NCBI GenBank assembly: GCA_963733105.1
Contig: CAVTCB010000005.1
Span: 682,001-746,000 of the forward strand
From: JAFAYN01 sp963733105
GTDB taxonomy: Bacteria; Gemmatimonadota; Gemmatimonadetes; Longimicrobiales; Longimicrobiaceae
DNA: 64,000 nucleotides
Direction: 5' to 3'
This document shows, one piece after another, positions 7,410 to 16,671 of the stretch (the first letter of the stretch is position 1; the number at the start of each line of letters is the position of its first letter). The notes beneath the pieces are model-generated. The model was given only the letters and a program-made list of their open reading frames with translations. It made no database searches and was not told the origin of the DNA. The translations under genes and the position numbers were made by a program.

Positions 7410-9002
7410 GCGGCGGACTCCCCTGGTGGCAGCGGGGGATCGTCTACCAGGTGTACCCCCGCTCCTTCATGGACTCCGACGGCGACGGGGTGGGGGACCT
7501 GGCGGGGATCGCGGCGCGCCTGGACTACCTAAGGTGGCTGGGCGTGGACGCGGTGTGGATCTCCCCGTTCTACCCCTCGCCCATGGCGGACTTCGGGTAC
7601 GACGTCACGGACCACTGCGGCGTGGACCCGCTCTTCGGCACGCTCGCCGACTTCGACCGGCTCCTGGCCGAGGCGCACGCCCGCGGCATCCGCGTCGTCC
7701 TGGACTTCGTCCCCAACCACACCTCCCACCTCCACCCCTGGTTCGTGGAGTCGCGCCGGTCGCGCGACAGATCCGAAGCGCGGCTGGTACGTCTGGCGCG
7801 ACCCGGCGCCGGGGGGCGGGCCGCCCAACAACTGGATCAGCGCCTTCGGGGGGAGCGTGTGGGAGTGGGACGGGGCCACGGGCCAGTACTACATGCACGC
7901 CTTCCTCCGCGAGCAGCCCGACCTGGACTGGAGCAACCCCGAGGTGGAGGCGGCGATGCTCGGGGTGATCCGCTTCTGGATGGAGCGCGGGGTGGACGGG
8001 ATCCGGGTGGACGCGGTGCAGCAGATCGCCAAGGACCCCCTCTTCCGCGACAACCCGCCCAACCCCGACTACGTCCCCGGCCCCGGGAAGGACCCCTTCG
8101 ACGCCCTGCTCCGCGTGTACTCGGCCGACCGCCCCGAGGTGCACGGGCGGATCGCCCGGATGCGCGCGGTGCTGGCGGAGTACGGCGAGGACCGGGTGCT
8201 GATCGGGGAGATCTACAACCGGGTGGAGCGGCTCGTGGCGTACTACGGGGAGCGGGGGGAGGGGTGCCACTTCCCCTACAACTTCCAGCTGGTCACCCTC
8301 CCCTGGGACGCGCGCGCCATCGACGCGGCGGTGCGGCGCTACGAGTCGCTCCTCCCGCCCGGGGCCTGGCCCAACTGGGTGCTGGGGAACCACGACCGCC
8401 ACCGCGTCGCCTCGCGCGCGGGGCCGGGGCAGGCACGCGCGGCCGCCATGCTCCTGCTGACGCTGCGGGGGACTCCCACGATGTACTACGGGGACGAGAT
8501 CGGGATGGAGGACGTCCCCGTCCCCCCGGACCGGGTGCGCGACCCCTGGGAAAGGAACCTCCCGGGGATCGGGATGGGGCGCGACCCGGAGCGCACGCCG
8601 ATGCAGTGGGACACCTCCCCCGGGGCGGGGTTCACCACGGGGGAGCCCTGGCTCCCCCTGGCCGACGACTTCCGCGAGGTCAACGTCGCCGCGCAGCGGG
8701 GCGACCCGGGCTCGCTCCTCTCCCTGTACCGCCGGCTGATCGCGCTGCGCCGCGCCGAGCCCGCGCTGCACGCCGGCGACTGGGAGCCCGTGGAGGCCGC
8801 CGGCTCCCTCCTGGCCTACCGGCGCGCGGGCGGGGGGAGCCGCTTCCTGGTGGCGCTGAACCTGGGCGCGGAGACGGCGGCGCTGGAGACGGGGAGCGCG
8901 GGGCCGGTGGCGCTCGCCACCCGCCCGGAGCGCGACGGGGAGAGGGTGGAGGGGACGGTGGTGCTGCGGGGCGGGGAAGGGGTGGTGGTGCGGCTGGACT
9001 AG
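7406..9002 (+). CDS. GH13 alpha-glucosidase / oligo-1,6-glucosidase, single frameshift near 7772
   Basis: The start GTG overlaps the previous stop (GTGA). GH13 landmarks are in order: WWQRGIVYQVYPRSFMDSDG, LGVDAVWISPFYPSPMADFGYDV, VLDFVPNHTS (region I), GIRVDAVQQIAK (region II with the nucleophile Asp), IGEIYN (general acid Glu) and NHDRHR (region IV). This is the set for alpha-1,4/1,6-glucosidases acting on malto-oligosaccharides, trehalose or sucrose-like substrates. One extra base in CGCGACAGATCCG near 7772 breaks the frame between regions I and II. Deleting it restores RGWYVWRDPAP and a continuous 531-residue enzyme, normal for the family. There is no signal peptide, so it is cytoplasmic. 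The break may be a sequence error. Confidence 0.9.
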
Positions 9003-9024
9003 GAACTGGCGCGCGCCCCGCGGT

Positions 9025-9065
9025 GCCCCCCACCCCCGACCCCTCCCCCACAAGGGGGGAGGGGA
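9025..9065. repeat. REP-like G/C palindrome
   Basis: CCCCTCCCCC-ACAAG-GGGGAGGGG lies within a CCCCCCACCCCCG context. Near-identical copies occur at about 22047-22088 and 41027-41071, always in intergenic space. Confidence 0.7.
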
Positions 9066-9150
9066 GCACTGCAACTACAGGTACGGACGAAGCCGCGTGA
9101 GGGATGCGAGCCCGAAGGGGCGAGACCGCGCGTAGTTTGCGCGGGCTCGA

Positions 9151-9185
9151 CTCCGTTAAGCACGGTCGTATCGTGCTTTACGGAG
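9151..9185. repeat. Imperfect palindrome upstream of padR
   Basis: CTCCGTTAAGCACG pairs with CGTGCTTTACGGAG (one mismatch) across a 7-base loop. There is no T-run, so it is not an obvious terminator. The rest of 9070-9236 has no coding signal that I can support. Confidence 0.5.
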
Positions 9186-9236
9186 CCGCAGCCCGACCCC
9201 GCGCCAGCGGGGGCACGCCCGATCTCCGCACCTCTC

Positions 9237-9286
9237 CTCTTGACTTCGAGAGAAGAACCCCGCATCTCTTCTCTTGATTTCGAGAG
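9237..9286 (+). promoter_or_regulatory. Two tandem dyads upstream of padR, probable autoregulatory operator
   Basis: CTCTTGACTTCGAGAG at 9237-9252 and CTCTTGATTTCGAGAG at 9271-9286 differ by one base, are 34 bp apart, and are imperfect dyads (CTCTnGA..TCnAGAG). They lie 26-75 bp before the PadR start. PadR proteins commonly repress their own operon through dyads; that this is the PadR site is inference. Confidence 0.55.
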
Positions 9287-9311
9287 CAGCTTCCTCCCGG
9301 AGCGTACCGCC

Positions 9312-9647
9312 ATGTCCCCACAATCCCAGTCGGACGCACTGCGCGGCTCGGTCGAGCTGCTGGTGCTCAAGACGCTCTCGCTGGCCCCCATGCACGGCTG
9401 GGGGATCGGCCAGCGCATCCAGCAGATCTCCGGCGGGGCGCTGGACGTCAACCAGGGCTCGCTCTACCCGGCCCTCCAGCGGCTGGAGCACCGCGGGCAG
9501 ATCACCAGCGGCTGGCGGACCACCGAGAACAACCGCCGGGCGCGCTACTACGAGATCACCGCGGCGGGCCGGCGCGCGCTGGGGGAGGAGACGGAGAGCT
9601 GGCGGCGCTTCGCGGCCGTCATGGAAGCCGTCCTCCGCACCACCTGA
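9312..9647 (+). CDS. PadR-family transcriptional regulator
   Basis: The 111-residue protein starts MSPQSQSDALRGSVELLVLKTL and contains the PadR winged-helix landmarks MHGWGIGQRIQQ, QGSLYPALQRLEHRGQI, GWRTTENNRRARYYEIT and AAGRRALGEE. PadR proteins dimerise through the C-terminal helix and usually repress an adjacent transporter or stress gene. In Acidobacteria and Gemmatimonadota they very often sit directly before ADOP permeases, as here (12 bp between the genes). The twin dyads at 9237-9286 suggest autoregulation. The inducing ligand is unknown. Confidence 0.9.
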   Translation: MSPQSQSDALRGSVELLVLKTLSLAPMHGWGIGQRIQQISGGALDVNQGSLYPALQRLEHRGQITSGWRTTENNRRARYYEITAAGRRALGEETESWRRFAAVMEAVLRTT

Positions 9648-9659
9648 GAGACGACGCCC

Positions 9660-12329
9660 ATGGGCCGGATCACCGGGGTGCGGGCGAGGCTGCGGGAGTG
9701 GCTGTGGCGCGCGGCCGCGGAGGAGCGGATGGACGAGGAGATCCGCTTCCACATCGAGATGGAGACGGAGAAGAACCTGCGCGAGGGGATGCCTCCCGGG
9801 GAGGCGGGGCGGCGCGCCCGGCTCGCCTTCGGCGGGGTGGAGGCGCGCCGGGAGGAGCTGCGCGAGGGACGGCGGGTCCCGCTCCTGGAGGACGTGCTGC
9901 GGGACGCGCGCCACGCCGCGAGGGCGCTCCGCAGGAGCCCGGGGTTCACCGCCGTGGCCGTGCTCACCCTGGGGCTGGGGATCGGCGCGGGGACGGCGAT
10001 GTTCAGCGTGCTGGACGGGGTGCTCCTGCGCGGGCTCCCCGTACGCGCCCAGGACGAGGTGGTCGTGCTCTGGACCGAGGCTCCCGCCCGCGACACCGAC
10101 CACCTCCCCGTCCAGCACCGGGAGCTGGCCGACTTCGGGAAGGAGACCCGCGCCTTCCGGGCGGTGGCGGGGGTGTCCTTCTACGGCGCGGTGGAGCAGG
10201 TGCTGCTGGACGGGGGACGTCCCCTCAGCATCCCCGGCACCTGGGTCACGGGGGGCTTCTTCCCCCTCCTGGGGGTGGCGCCCGTCCACGGCCGCACCCT
10301 CCTCCCCTCCGACGACGTGCCCGGCGCCGCGCCGGTGATGGTGATCGGCCACGGGCTCTGGCGGAGCCGCTTCGGCGGCGACCCCGCGGTGGTGGGGCGC
10401 GCGCTGGAGCGGAACGGGAAGCGCTTCACCGTGGTGGGGGTGATGCCCCGCGGCTTCGAGTACCCGAAGGGGGCCGGGTTCTGGGTCCCGGTGCTCCCCG
10501 AGTTTCCCGGCACGCTGGACCCGGGGGCGAGCCCCTCGGAGGTGATGCCGTTCGACCTGGTCGGCCGCCTCCGCCCCGGCGCGGGGGTGCGGGAGGCGAG
10601 GGCGGACTACGAGGCGTTCCTCCGGGCGGGCGACGCGCAGCGCCCCCCCGCCCTGCGGGGGCAGAAGCCGGTGGTCACCCCCCTCGCGGAACGGGTGGCC
10701 GGGGACGCGCGCGCGACGGTGTGGACGGCCGCGGCGGCGGTGGGGCTCCTCCTCCTGATCACCTGCGTCAACGTGGCCAACCTGCTCCTGGTCCGCGGCT
10801 CGGCGCGGGCGCAGGAGCTGGCGGTCCGCCGCGCCCTCGGCGCGGGGCGGCGCCGCCTGGTCCGCCAGCTCCTGACGGAGAGCGGGGTGCTGGCGCTCCT
10901 GGGTGGGGCGCTCGGGGTGGCGCTCGCGGCCGTGGCGGTGCGGGTGCTCGCCGCGGCGGCGCCCCCGGAGCTCCCCCGGCGCGAGATGATCGGGGTGGAC
11001 GCCCGGGTGCTCCTCTTCGCGGTGGGCGCCACGGCCGTGGCGGCGCTGCTCTCCGGCCTCCTCCCGGCCCTGCTCGCGGGGGTGGGTGACGCGAGCGCGT
11101 GGCTGCGCGGCGGGATGCGCACCGTCCCGGCGGGGCGGGGGGCGCGCGCGCTCCGGCACGGGCTGGTGGTGGGCCAGGTGTCGCTCGCCGTGGTGGTGGT
11201 GGCGGGGGCGGGGCTCCTGGTCCGCAGCCTCTCCGTCCTGCGGAGCGTGGACATGGGGTTCGAGGAGGAGCGGCTCCTGGTGGTGCAGACGGCGCTCCCG
11301 CCGGACCGGCTCCCGGAGCGCTCCCGCCAGGTGGCGCTGCAGGAGGAGGTGCTGGCGCGCGTGGAGGCGATCCCGGGGGTGGCCGGCGCGGCGTCGCTCC
11401 CCGTGCGCCCCTTCTCGGGGGAGGGGGGGTGGACCGCCATGTACACGGGGGAGGGGCAGCTCCCGGAGGAGCAGGCCCGGAACCCGTGGGTCAACTTCGA
11501 GACGGTGGGCCCCGGGTACTTCCGCACCCTGGAGGTCCCCGTCCGCCGGGGCCGCGCCTTCGGCGCGCGGGACCGCGAGGGCGCGCCCCGCGTCGCCATG
11601 GTCAGCGAGGCCGTGGCGCGGCACACCTGGCCCGGGGAGGACCCCCTCGGGAAGCGCGTCCGGCTGGGGGCGCACGGCGAGCCGGGGGAGTGGCACACGG
11701 TGGTGGGGGTGGTGGGGGAGACGCGCTACCGCGAGCTCACCGTCCCGCAGCCGACGCTGTACCTCCCGATCCGGCAGTTCGAGGGGCCGGTGCCGATGAG
11801 CCTGGCCGTGCGCACGCCGGCCGACCCGGCCCGGGTGCTCCCCCTGATCCGGCGCGCCCTGCGGGAGGCCCACCCGGAGCTGGTGCTGGTGCGCGGGGGC
11901 TCCATGCGCGAGCTCATGGCCGCCCCGCTGGCGCGGCCCCGCTTCGGCGCGCTCCTGCTGGGCGCCTTCGCCGCGCTCACGCTGCTGCTGGCGGCGGTGG
12001 GGATCTACGGGGTGATGGCGACGACGTTCCGCCAGCGCTCGCGCGAGATCGGGATCCGGCTGGCGCTCGGGGCCGGGGCGGGGGAGGTGCGGAGGCTGAT
12101 GCTGCGCCAGGGGATGGGGCTGGCCCTCCTGGGGTGCGGGCTGGGGACCGCGGGGGCGCTCCTGGGGGCGCGCGCCATCCGGAGCATGCTGTTCGGGATC
12201 GGCCCGGCCGACCCGGCGACCTTCGCGGCCGTCGCGGGGACCGTCCTGGCGGCGGCGGCGCTGGCCTGCTGGGTGCCCGCCCGGCGCGCCGGGCGGGTGG
12301 ACCCGGCGGGCGCGCTCCGCGCCGAGTAG
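9660..12329 (+). CDS. ADOP-family (duplicated FtsX/MacB-like) ABC permease
   Basis: The 889-residue protein has an N-terminal 90-residue cytoplasmic region (RMDEEIRFHIEMETEKNLREG), typical of acidobacterial duplicated orphan permeases. A first MacB-type periplasmic core plus FtsX helices follows (PGFTAVAVLTLGLGIGAGTAMFSVLDG, listed in part), with ELAVRRALGAGRRRLVRQLL. Then comes a second periplasmic core and FtsX block ending with FRQRSREIGIRLALGAGAG and WVPARRAGRVDPAGALRAE. No ATPase gene is adjacent. The family is thought to work with a separate LolD/MacB-like ATPase in lipoprotein or small-molecule export. It is co-transcribed with padR and convergent with the histidine kinase, whose stop lies 1 bp away. 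Confidence 0.92.
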   Translation: MGRITGVRARLREWLWRAAAEERMDEEIRFHIEMETEKNLREGMPPGEAGRRARLAFGGVEARREELREGRRVPLLEDVLRDARHAARALRRSPGFTAVAVLTLGLGIGAGTAMFSVLDGVLLRGLPVRAQDEVVVLWTEAPARDTDHLPVQHRELADFGKETRAFRAVAGVSFYGAVEQVLLDGGRPLSIPGTWVTGGFFPLLGVAPVHGRTLLPSDDVPGAAPVMVIGHGLWRSRFGGDPAVVGRALERNGKRFTVVGVMPRGFEYPKGAGFWVPVLPEFPGTLDPGASPSEVMPFDLVGRLRPGAGVREARADYEAFLRAGDAQRPPALRGQKPVVTPLAERVAGDARATVWTAAAAVGLLLLITCVNVANLLLVRGSARAQELAVRRALGAGRRRLVRQLLTESGVLALLGGALGVALAAVAVRVLAAAAPPELPRREMIGVDARVLLFAVGATAVAALLSGLLPALLAGVGDASAWLRGGMRTVPAGRGARALRHGLVVGQVSLAVVVVAGAGLLVRSLSVLRSVDMGFEEERLLVVQTALPPDRLPERSRQVALQEEVLARVEAIPGVAGAASLPVRPFSGEGGWTAMYTGEGQLPEEQARNPWVNFETVGPGYFRTLEVPVRRGRAFGARDREGAPRVAMVSEAVARHTWPGEDPLGKRVRLGAHGEPGEWHTVVGVVGETRYRELTVPQPTLYLPIRQFEGPVPMSLAVRTPADPARVLPLIRRALREAHPELVLVRGGSMRELMAAPLARPRFGALLLGAFAALTLLLAAVGIYGVMATTFRQRSREIGIRLALGAGAGEVRRLMLRQGMGLALLGCGLGTAGALLGARAIRSMLFGIGPADPATFAAVAGTVLAAAALACWVPARRAGRVDPAGALRAE

Positions 12330-12330
12330 C

Positions 12331-15261
12331 TCAGGACCTGCCGGGCCCGCCGCCGGCCAGGGGGAGCGTCAGCGTGAAGGTGCTCCCCGCGCCCGGCGTG
12401 CTCTCCGCGGCGAGGGAGCCGCCCATCCCGCGCGCCAGGTCGCGGCTGATGGCGAGGCCCAGCCCGGTCCCTTCGTGCGGGCGCGTCAGGTCGGCGCGCA
12501 CCTGCACGAAGGGGTCGAAGATGGACTCCAGCTTGTCCGCCGCGATCCCGATCCCCGTGTCGCGCACCCGCACCTGCACCCGCGCGTCCTCCACCCCGCA
12601 CGTGATCTCCACGCTCCCGCCGGCGTCGGTGAACTTCACGGCGTTGGAGAGGAGGTTCACCAGGATCTGCCGCAGCTTCTCGGCGTCGGCGAGGACGGCC
12701 AGCGAGGGCGGGCCGTCGTCCACCACCAGGGCGAGCCGCTTGGCCCGCGCCTGCGGGGCCACCAGCGACTCCGCCGCGGCCAGCGCCTCGCGCAGCGGGA
12801 CCTCGGCGATGTCGTAGTGGACGGTGCCGGTCTCCAGCTTGGCGTAGTTGAGCACCTCGTTGATGAGCCCCAGGAGGTGCCGCTGGCTGTTCTGGATGCG
12901 GCGCAGGTCCTCCTGCTGCTGGGGGGTCACGGGCCCCCGTATCCCCATCTCCACCAGCTCGGCGTAGCCGCCGATGGCGTTGAGCGGGGTGCGCAGCTCG
13001 TGGCTCATCACGGCCAGGAACTCGCTCTTGGCGCGGTTGGCGGCCTCGGCCTCCGCGCGGGCCGCCTCTGCGTCGCTCCGCGCGCTCTCGCTCTCGGTGA
13101 GGAGCCGCTCGACCTCGCGGCGGGCGCGGACCTGCGCGGTGACGTCCACGGCGAAGTTGAGGATCGCCACCACCCGCCCGTCGGCGTCGCGGAGCGGTTC
13201 GAAGTGCAGGTCGAACCAGGTGTCCTCGGCGCCGGTCCCGTCGCGATCGTAGTGCACCAGGCTCTCGGGCCCGGCCCACGAATCGCCCGTCTCGTACACG
13301 CGGTCGAAACGCTCGTAGAGGCCCTGGCCCGCGAGCTCCGGGAACGCTTCCTGGATGGTGAGGCCGGTGACGTCGCGCCCGCCGCCGCTGACGCGCCGGT
13401 AGGCGTCGTTGACGATCTCGAAGCGGTGCTCGGGGCCCGCGAGGAGGGCGAGCGGCGCGGGCATGTGCAGGATGACGGAGCGCAGCCGCTCGCGCTCCAC
13501 GGTCAGCTCGGCCAGGAGCCGCTCGCGCTCGGCGGCGGCGGCGCGCACCGCGCTCACGTCCCTGGCGAGGATGGCGACCCGCCGCTCCTCCGGCCTCCCG
13601 ACGCGGAAGGCGTACACGTCGAACCAGCGCCCCATCGGCTCCGACCCGTTCTGGAAGCGGACCGGCTCGCCGGTGGCGGCCACCCGGCCGTACACCTCGA
13701 ACCAGTGCGCCTCCAGCGAGGGGACCAGCTCCCGCGCCGTGCGCCCCACGGCGTCCACCAGCCCGGTCTGCTCCACGAACGCCGGGTTGGCCTCCAGGAA
13801 GCGGTAGTCGGCCGCGCTCCCCTCCCCGTCGAAGAGCACCTCGACCACGCAGAAGCCCTCGTCCAGCGAGTCGAACAGGGCGCGGTACCGGGCCTCGCTC
13901 TCGCGCAGCGCGGCCTCGGCCCGCTGGTGCTCGGTGACGTCGCGCCCCTCGGGGACGATGAACACCACGTCGCCGCGGGCGTCGCGGACGGGGTGGAGGG
14001 AGAAGTCGAAGACCAGGGCCTCGCCCGAGGGGCGCCGCAGCGGCACCTCGTAGCGGACGAACTCGCCGGCCGCGGCGCGCGCGACCGCTCCGCGCACCCG
14101 CTCGGCGGCGCCCGGCGTGTACGCGAACCAGGGGGTCTCCCAGAAGGGCCGCCCGACGACGTCCTCGCGCGCGTTCCCGGCGAACTCGAGGGAGGCGCGG
14201 TTGCAGTCGAGCACGGCGCCGTCGGGGGCGATGAGGCCGATGTACTCGTAGGTCCCGTCGTAGATGGCGCGCAGCCGCGCCTCGCCGTCGCGGAGCGCCT
14301 GCACGGCGCGGACGCGCTCGGAGACGTCGCGCCAGAAGAGGGCGATCCCCCCCTCGTCGGTGGGGTAGGCGTCGATCTCGAGGTGCAGGTCGTAGCCGTC
14401 GCCCAGGTAGCGGTGCGTGAAGTGGGCTTCGGTCCGCTCGGCCAGCACGCGGCGGTACTCCCGCTCGGCGCCGCTGCCGACGGAGGCGGGGAACAGCTCC
14501 CAGTGCGAGCGGCCCACGAGCTCTTCGCGCGGGAGGCCGATGGCCCGCTCGGCGGAGGGGTTCAGGGTGAGGACGCGGAACTCGGCGTCCATGGTCATGT
14601 AGCGGTCGCTCACCTGCTCCAGGACGCGCGCCGCGCGCCGCTCGGCGCGCCGGGTCTCCTCCAGCAGCCGCTCGCGCTCGCGGGCGGCGAGCACGTGCTC
14701 CGTGGTCTCCTGGCAGACGACGAGGGTGCCGCCGATGCTCCCGTCGTCGTCGCGCACGGGGCTGTAGCCGTACGTCCACCAGACGTCCTCGAGCCGGCCG
14801 TTGCGGAGGATGGGGAGGTGCTGGTCCTCGTGCCAGGTGGCCTCGCCGGTGGTCATCACCTGCTCGATCTGCGGCCCGATGGTGTCCCAGATGTCGGTCC
14901 AGAACTCGCGCCCGAGCGCGCCGAGGGCGCGCGGGTGGCGGCCGGGCCCGTCCGGGGCGGCGTCGCCCAGGCTGGGGCGGTAGGCGTCGTTGTAGAGCTG
15001 GACGAGATCGGGGCCCCACCAGAGGAACATGGGGTGGCGGGAGGTGAGCACGATCCCGGCGGTGGTGCGCAGGCTCTGCGACCACTGCTCGACGGGTCCG
15101 AGGGGGGTGGCGCTCCAGTCGAGGGCGCGGCAGAGGGCCCGCATCTCGCCGGGGCCGGCGAACAGCGCGGCGGCGGCGTCCGCGTCCTGCGCCCGCGCGT
15201 CGGTGCGCTCGCGGTCGGGCGCGTGCCCGTGCGCGGCCTGGTGCTGTGTTCCGGTCGCCAT
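12331..15261 (-). CDS. Multi-PAS sensor histidine kinase
   Basis: I take the ATG at 15261, which follows GGAGG with good spacing. The 976-residue protein has no membrane segments and looks like a soluble sensor. It has about five PAS units: residues 30-170 with MFLWWGPDLVQLYNDAYRP, then PAS/PAC repeats introduced by coiled linkers such as AARERERLLEETRRAERRAA and RESEARYRALF. The H-box MSHELRTPLN places His at about residue 754, followed by the N-box NLLSNAVKFTD, G1 DTGIGI and G2 GTGLGLAIS. No receiver domain is attached and no response regulator is adjacent, so the partner is unknown. The signal could be redox, light or a small ligand; no residue pattern decides. It is convergent with the ADOP gene. 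Confidence 0.93.
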   Translation of the reverse strand: MATGTQHQAAHGHAPDRERTDARAQDADAAAALFAGPGEMRALCRALDWSATPLGPVEQWSQSLRTTAGIVLTSRHPMFLWWGPDLVQLYNDAYRPSLGDAAPDGPGRHPRALGALGREFWTDIWDTIGPQIEQVMTTGEATWHEDQHLPILRNGRLEDVWWTYGYSPVRDDDGSIGGTLVVCQETTEHVLAARERERLLEETRRAERRAARVLEQVSDRYMTMDAEFRVLTLNPSAERAIGLPREELVGRSHWELFPASVGSGAEREYRRVLAERTEAHFTHRYLGDGYDLHLEIDAYPTDEGGIALFWRDVSERVRAVQALRDGEARLRAIYDGTYEYIGLIAPDGAVLDCNRASLEFAGNAREDVVGRPFWETPWFAYTPGAAERVRGAVARAAAGEFVRYEVPLRRPSGEALVFDFSLHPVRDARGDVVFIVPEGRDVTEHQRAEAALRESEARYRALFDSLDEGFCVVEVLFDGEGSAADYRFLEANPAFVEQTGLVDAVGRTARELVPSLEAHWFEVYGRVAATGEPVRFQNGSEPMGRWFDVYAFRVGRPEERRVAILARDVSAVRAAAAERERLLAELTVERERLRSVILHMPAPLALLAGPEHRFEIVNDAYRRVSGGGRDVTGLTIQEAFPELAGQGLYERFDRVYETGDSWAGPESLVHYDRDGTGAEDTWFDLHFEPLRDADGRVVAILNFAVDVTAQVRARREVERLLTESESARSDAEAARAEAEAANRAKSEFLAVMSHELRTPLNAIGGYAELVEMGIRGPVTPQQQEDLRRIQNSQRHLLGLINEVLNYAKLETGTVHYDIAEVPLREALAAAESLVAPQARAKRLALVVDDGPPSLAVLADAEKLRQILVNLLSNAVKFTDAGGSVEITCGVEDARVQVRVRDTGIGIAADKLESIFDPFVQVRADLTRPHEGTGLGLAISRDLARGMGGSLAAESTPGAGSTFTLTLPLAGGGPGRS

Positions 15262-15417
15262 CCGGTGATGCCCCTCCAATGCGATTGCTCCCGGCCGCGG
15301 CGAGCCGGGGTGGAACGGGCGGCTCGCCACAGCAAGATACGTGCGCTCATCGGCTTGCGCACATACGCACGGCAGGGCTCGCGGCGCGGGAGAAACTGGC
15401 GGTTTCCATGCGCGCGC

Positions 15418-15443
15418 GTTAAAGTATACAACGTATACGGCGG
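15418..15443 (+). promoter_or_regulatory. AGTATACA-type motif upstream of the large repeat lipoprotein
   Basis: GTTAAAGTATACAACGTATA followed by CGGCGGCC matches the layout AAAGTnkACAAnGTA(n)C seen before copies 1 and 3. Here it holds two GTATAC blocks spaced by AAC. It lies 33 bp before the ATG at 15476. Confidence 0.5.
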
Positions 15444-15475
15444 CCCACGACCCCCTTTCCCGACAGGAAGGCACC

Positions 15476-16390
15476 ATGAAGAACCTCCGCGCGCTCCTCG
15501 TTGCCGGCGCCCTCGGCACCGGCCTCGCCGCCTGCGGCGACGCCTCGCTCGTCGCTCCCGAGGCTCCCCGCTTCGACAGCGGCCACACCTTCGGCGGCGG
15601 CCACCGCACGGACGGCACCGCGACCACCTCCGACGGCGGTATGGTCGTCGGCAGCGGCAACGTCACCGACGGCACGGGGCTGAGCGGCTCCACGATCGGC
15701 GGCGGCAACCGGACGAGCACCAGCAGCGACGCCGACCGGAGCGGCCACACGTTCGGGGGAGGGAATCGCACCGACGGAACGGTGACGACGACTTCGGATG
15801 GCGGACCGACCATCGGAAGCGGCAGTTCCACTGGCGACGGAACGGCGGAGCGGAGCGGCTTCACCTATGGCGGCGGACACCGCGCGAGCACCAGCACGGA
15901 GCGTGGCGGCTTCACCATCGGCGGTGGCAACCGCACGGATGGCACCGTCACCACGGTGGATGCCGGGACGGAGCGTAGCGGCTTCACCTACGGCGGTGGA
16001 CACCGCGCGAGCACGACTGCGGAGACGGAGCGGGGGGGCTACACCTACGGAGGCGGACACCGCACCGATGGAACCGCTACTACATCAGATGCGAGCACGG
16101 AGCGTAGTGGCTTCACCATTGGCGGCGGGCATCGTGCGAACACCAGCACCGAGACGGAGCGCGGAGGTTCTACCATCGGAGGCGGTAACCTTACTGACAG
16201 CACGGTGGCCGTGACCGCTGACGAGCGTAGCGGCTCCACGTTCGGAGGCGGGCATCGCACGAGCACCAGCACCGAGACTGATCGGAGTGGTCACACCATT
16301 GGCGGCGGTCACCGGACTGACGGTACTGTGACAACGACCAATACTGGCACTACTGAGCGCAGCGGCTTCACCATCGGGGGTGGTCACTGA
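15476..16390 (+). CDS. Repeat-bearing exported lipoprotein with 14 glycine-rich units (candidate peptide precursor)
   Basis: The intact 304-residue product starts MKNLRALLVAGALGTGLAAC, a signal peptide ending in a lipobox, then GDASLVAPEAPRFDSG, the linker shared by the family. The rest is about 14 units of roughly 20 residues. Each carries a nonapeptide [SG]G-x-[TY]-x-G-[GS]-G-[HN], for example SGFTIGGGH, SGFTYGGGH, GGYTYGGGH, GGFTIGGGN and SGHTFGGGN. Most units are preceded by Glu-Arg or Asp-Arg, and internal units are nearly all followed by Arg-Thr or Arg-Ala. The last unit, TERSGFTIGGGH, ends at the stop codon. GGAAGGCACC precedes the ATG. No enzyme domain is visible. It could be a surface structural lipoprotein, or a precursor from which trypsin-like cleavage would free many nonapeptides. 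The latter is inference from the Arg brackets. Confidence 0.85.
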   Translation: MKNLRALLVAGALGTGLAACGDASLVAPEAPRFDSGHTFGGGHRTDGTATTSDGGMVVGSGNVTDGTGLSGSTIGGGNRTSTSSDADRSGHTFGGGNRTDGTVTTTSDGGPTIGSGSSTGDGTAERSGFTYGGGHRASTSTERGGFTIGGGNRTDGTVTTVDAGTERSGFTYGGGHRASTTAETERGGYTYGGGHRTDGTATTSDASTERSGFTIGGGHRANTSTETERGGSTIGGGNLTDSTVAVTADERSGSTFGGGHRTSTSTETDRSGHTIGGGHRTDGTVTTTNTGTTERSGFTIGGGH

Positions 16391-16428
16391 GGTGATCTTC
16401 CGATACTGAATCGGCTGACGGACATGGG

Positions 16429-16461
16429 GGAGGCGGGCTTCGGCCCGCCTCCTCTGTTTTT
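16429..16461 (+). terminator. Strong intrinsic terminator after the 14-unit lipoprotein
   Basis: GGAGGCGGGC-TTCG-GCCCGCCTCC is a perfect 10-bp stem with a UUCG loop, followed by TCTGTTTTTG. The remaining sequence up to 16671 shows no gene that I can support. Confidence 0.9.
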
Positions 16462-16671
16462 GCCTACCTCGAGCCATCAGCTTTCGCCAGCGGATAGCGT
16501 CTGATGGCGGATCGTACGCGCATAAAGGCGCGGCCAGGTCGCATGATAGTCACGAACGGAGGAAAGCAGAACCGAGAGGAGTCGTCGTGCGGCGGGATAC
16601 TCTGTCTTTCCTGGCGGCTCACTCCCGGAAAATGGGTGGTGGCGGACGCTGGCGGGTTAGGTGCGGGGGCT

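Noticed and set aside
9070..9236. Possible tRNA or small RNA gene
   Set aside because: One imperfect hairpin only; no cloverleaf or conserved RNA signature could be found by eye.
15476..16390. RiPP precursor (lanthipeptide or lasso type)
   Set aside because: It has a Sec/lipobox signal instead of a RiPP leader, and no modifying enzyme is adjacent.
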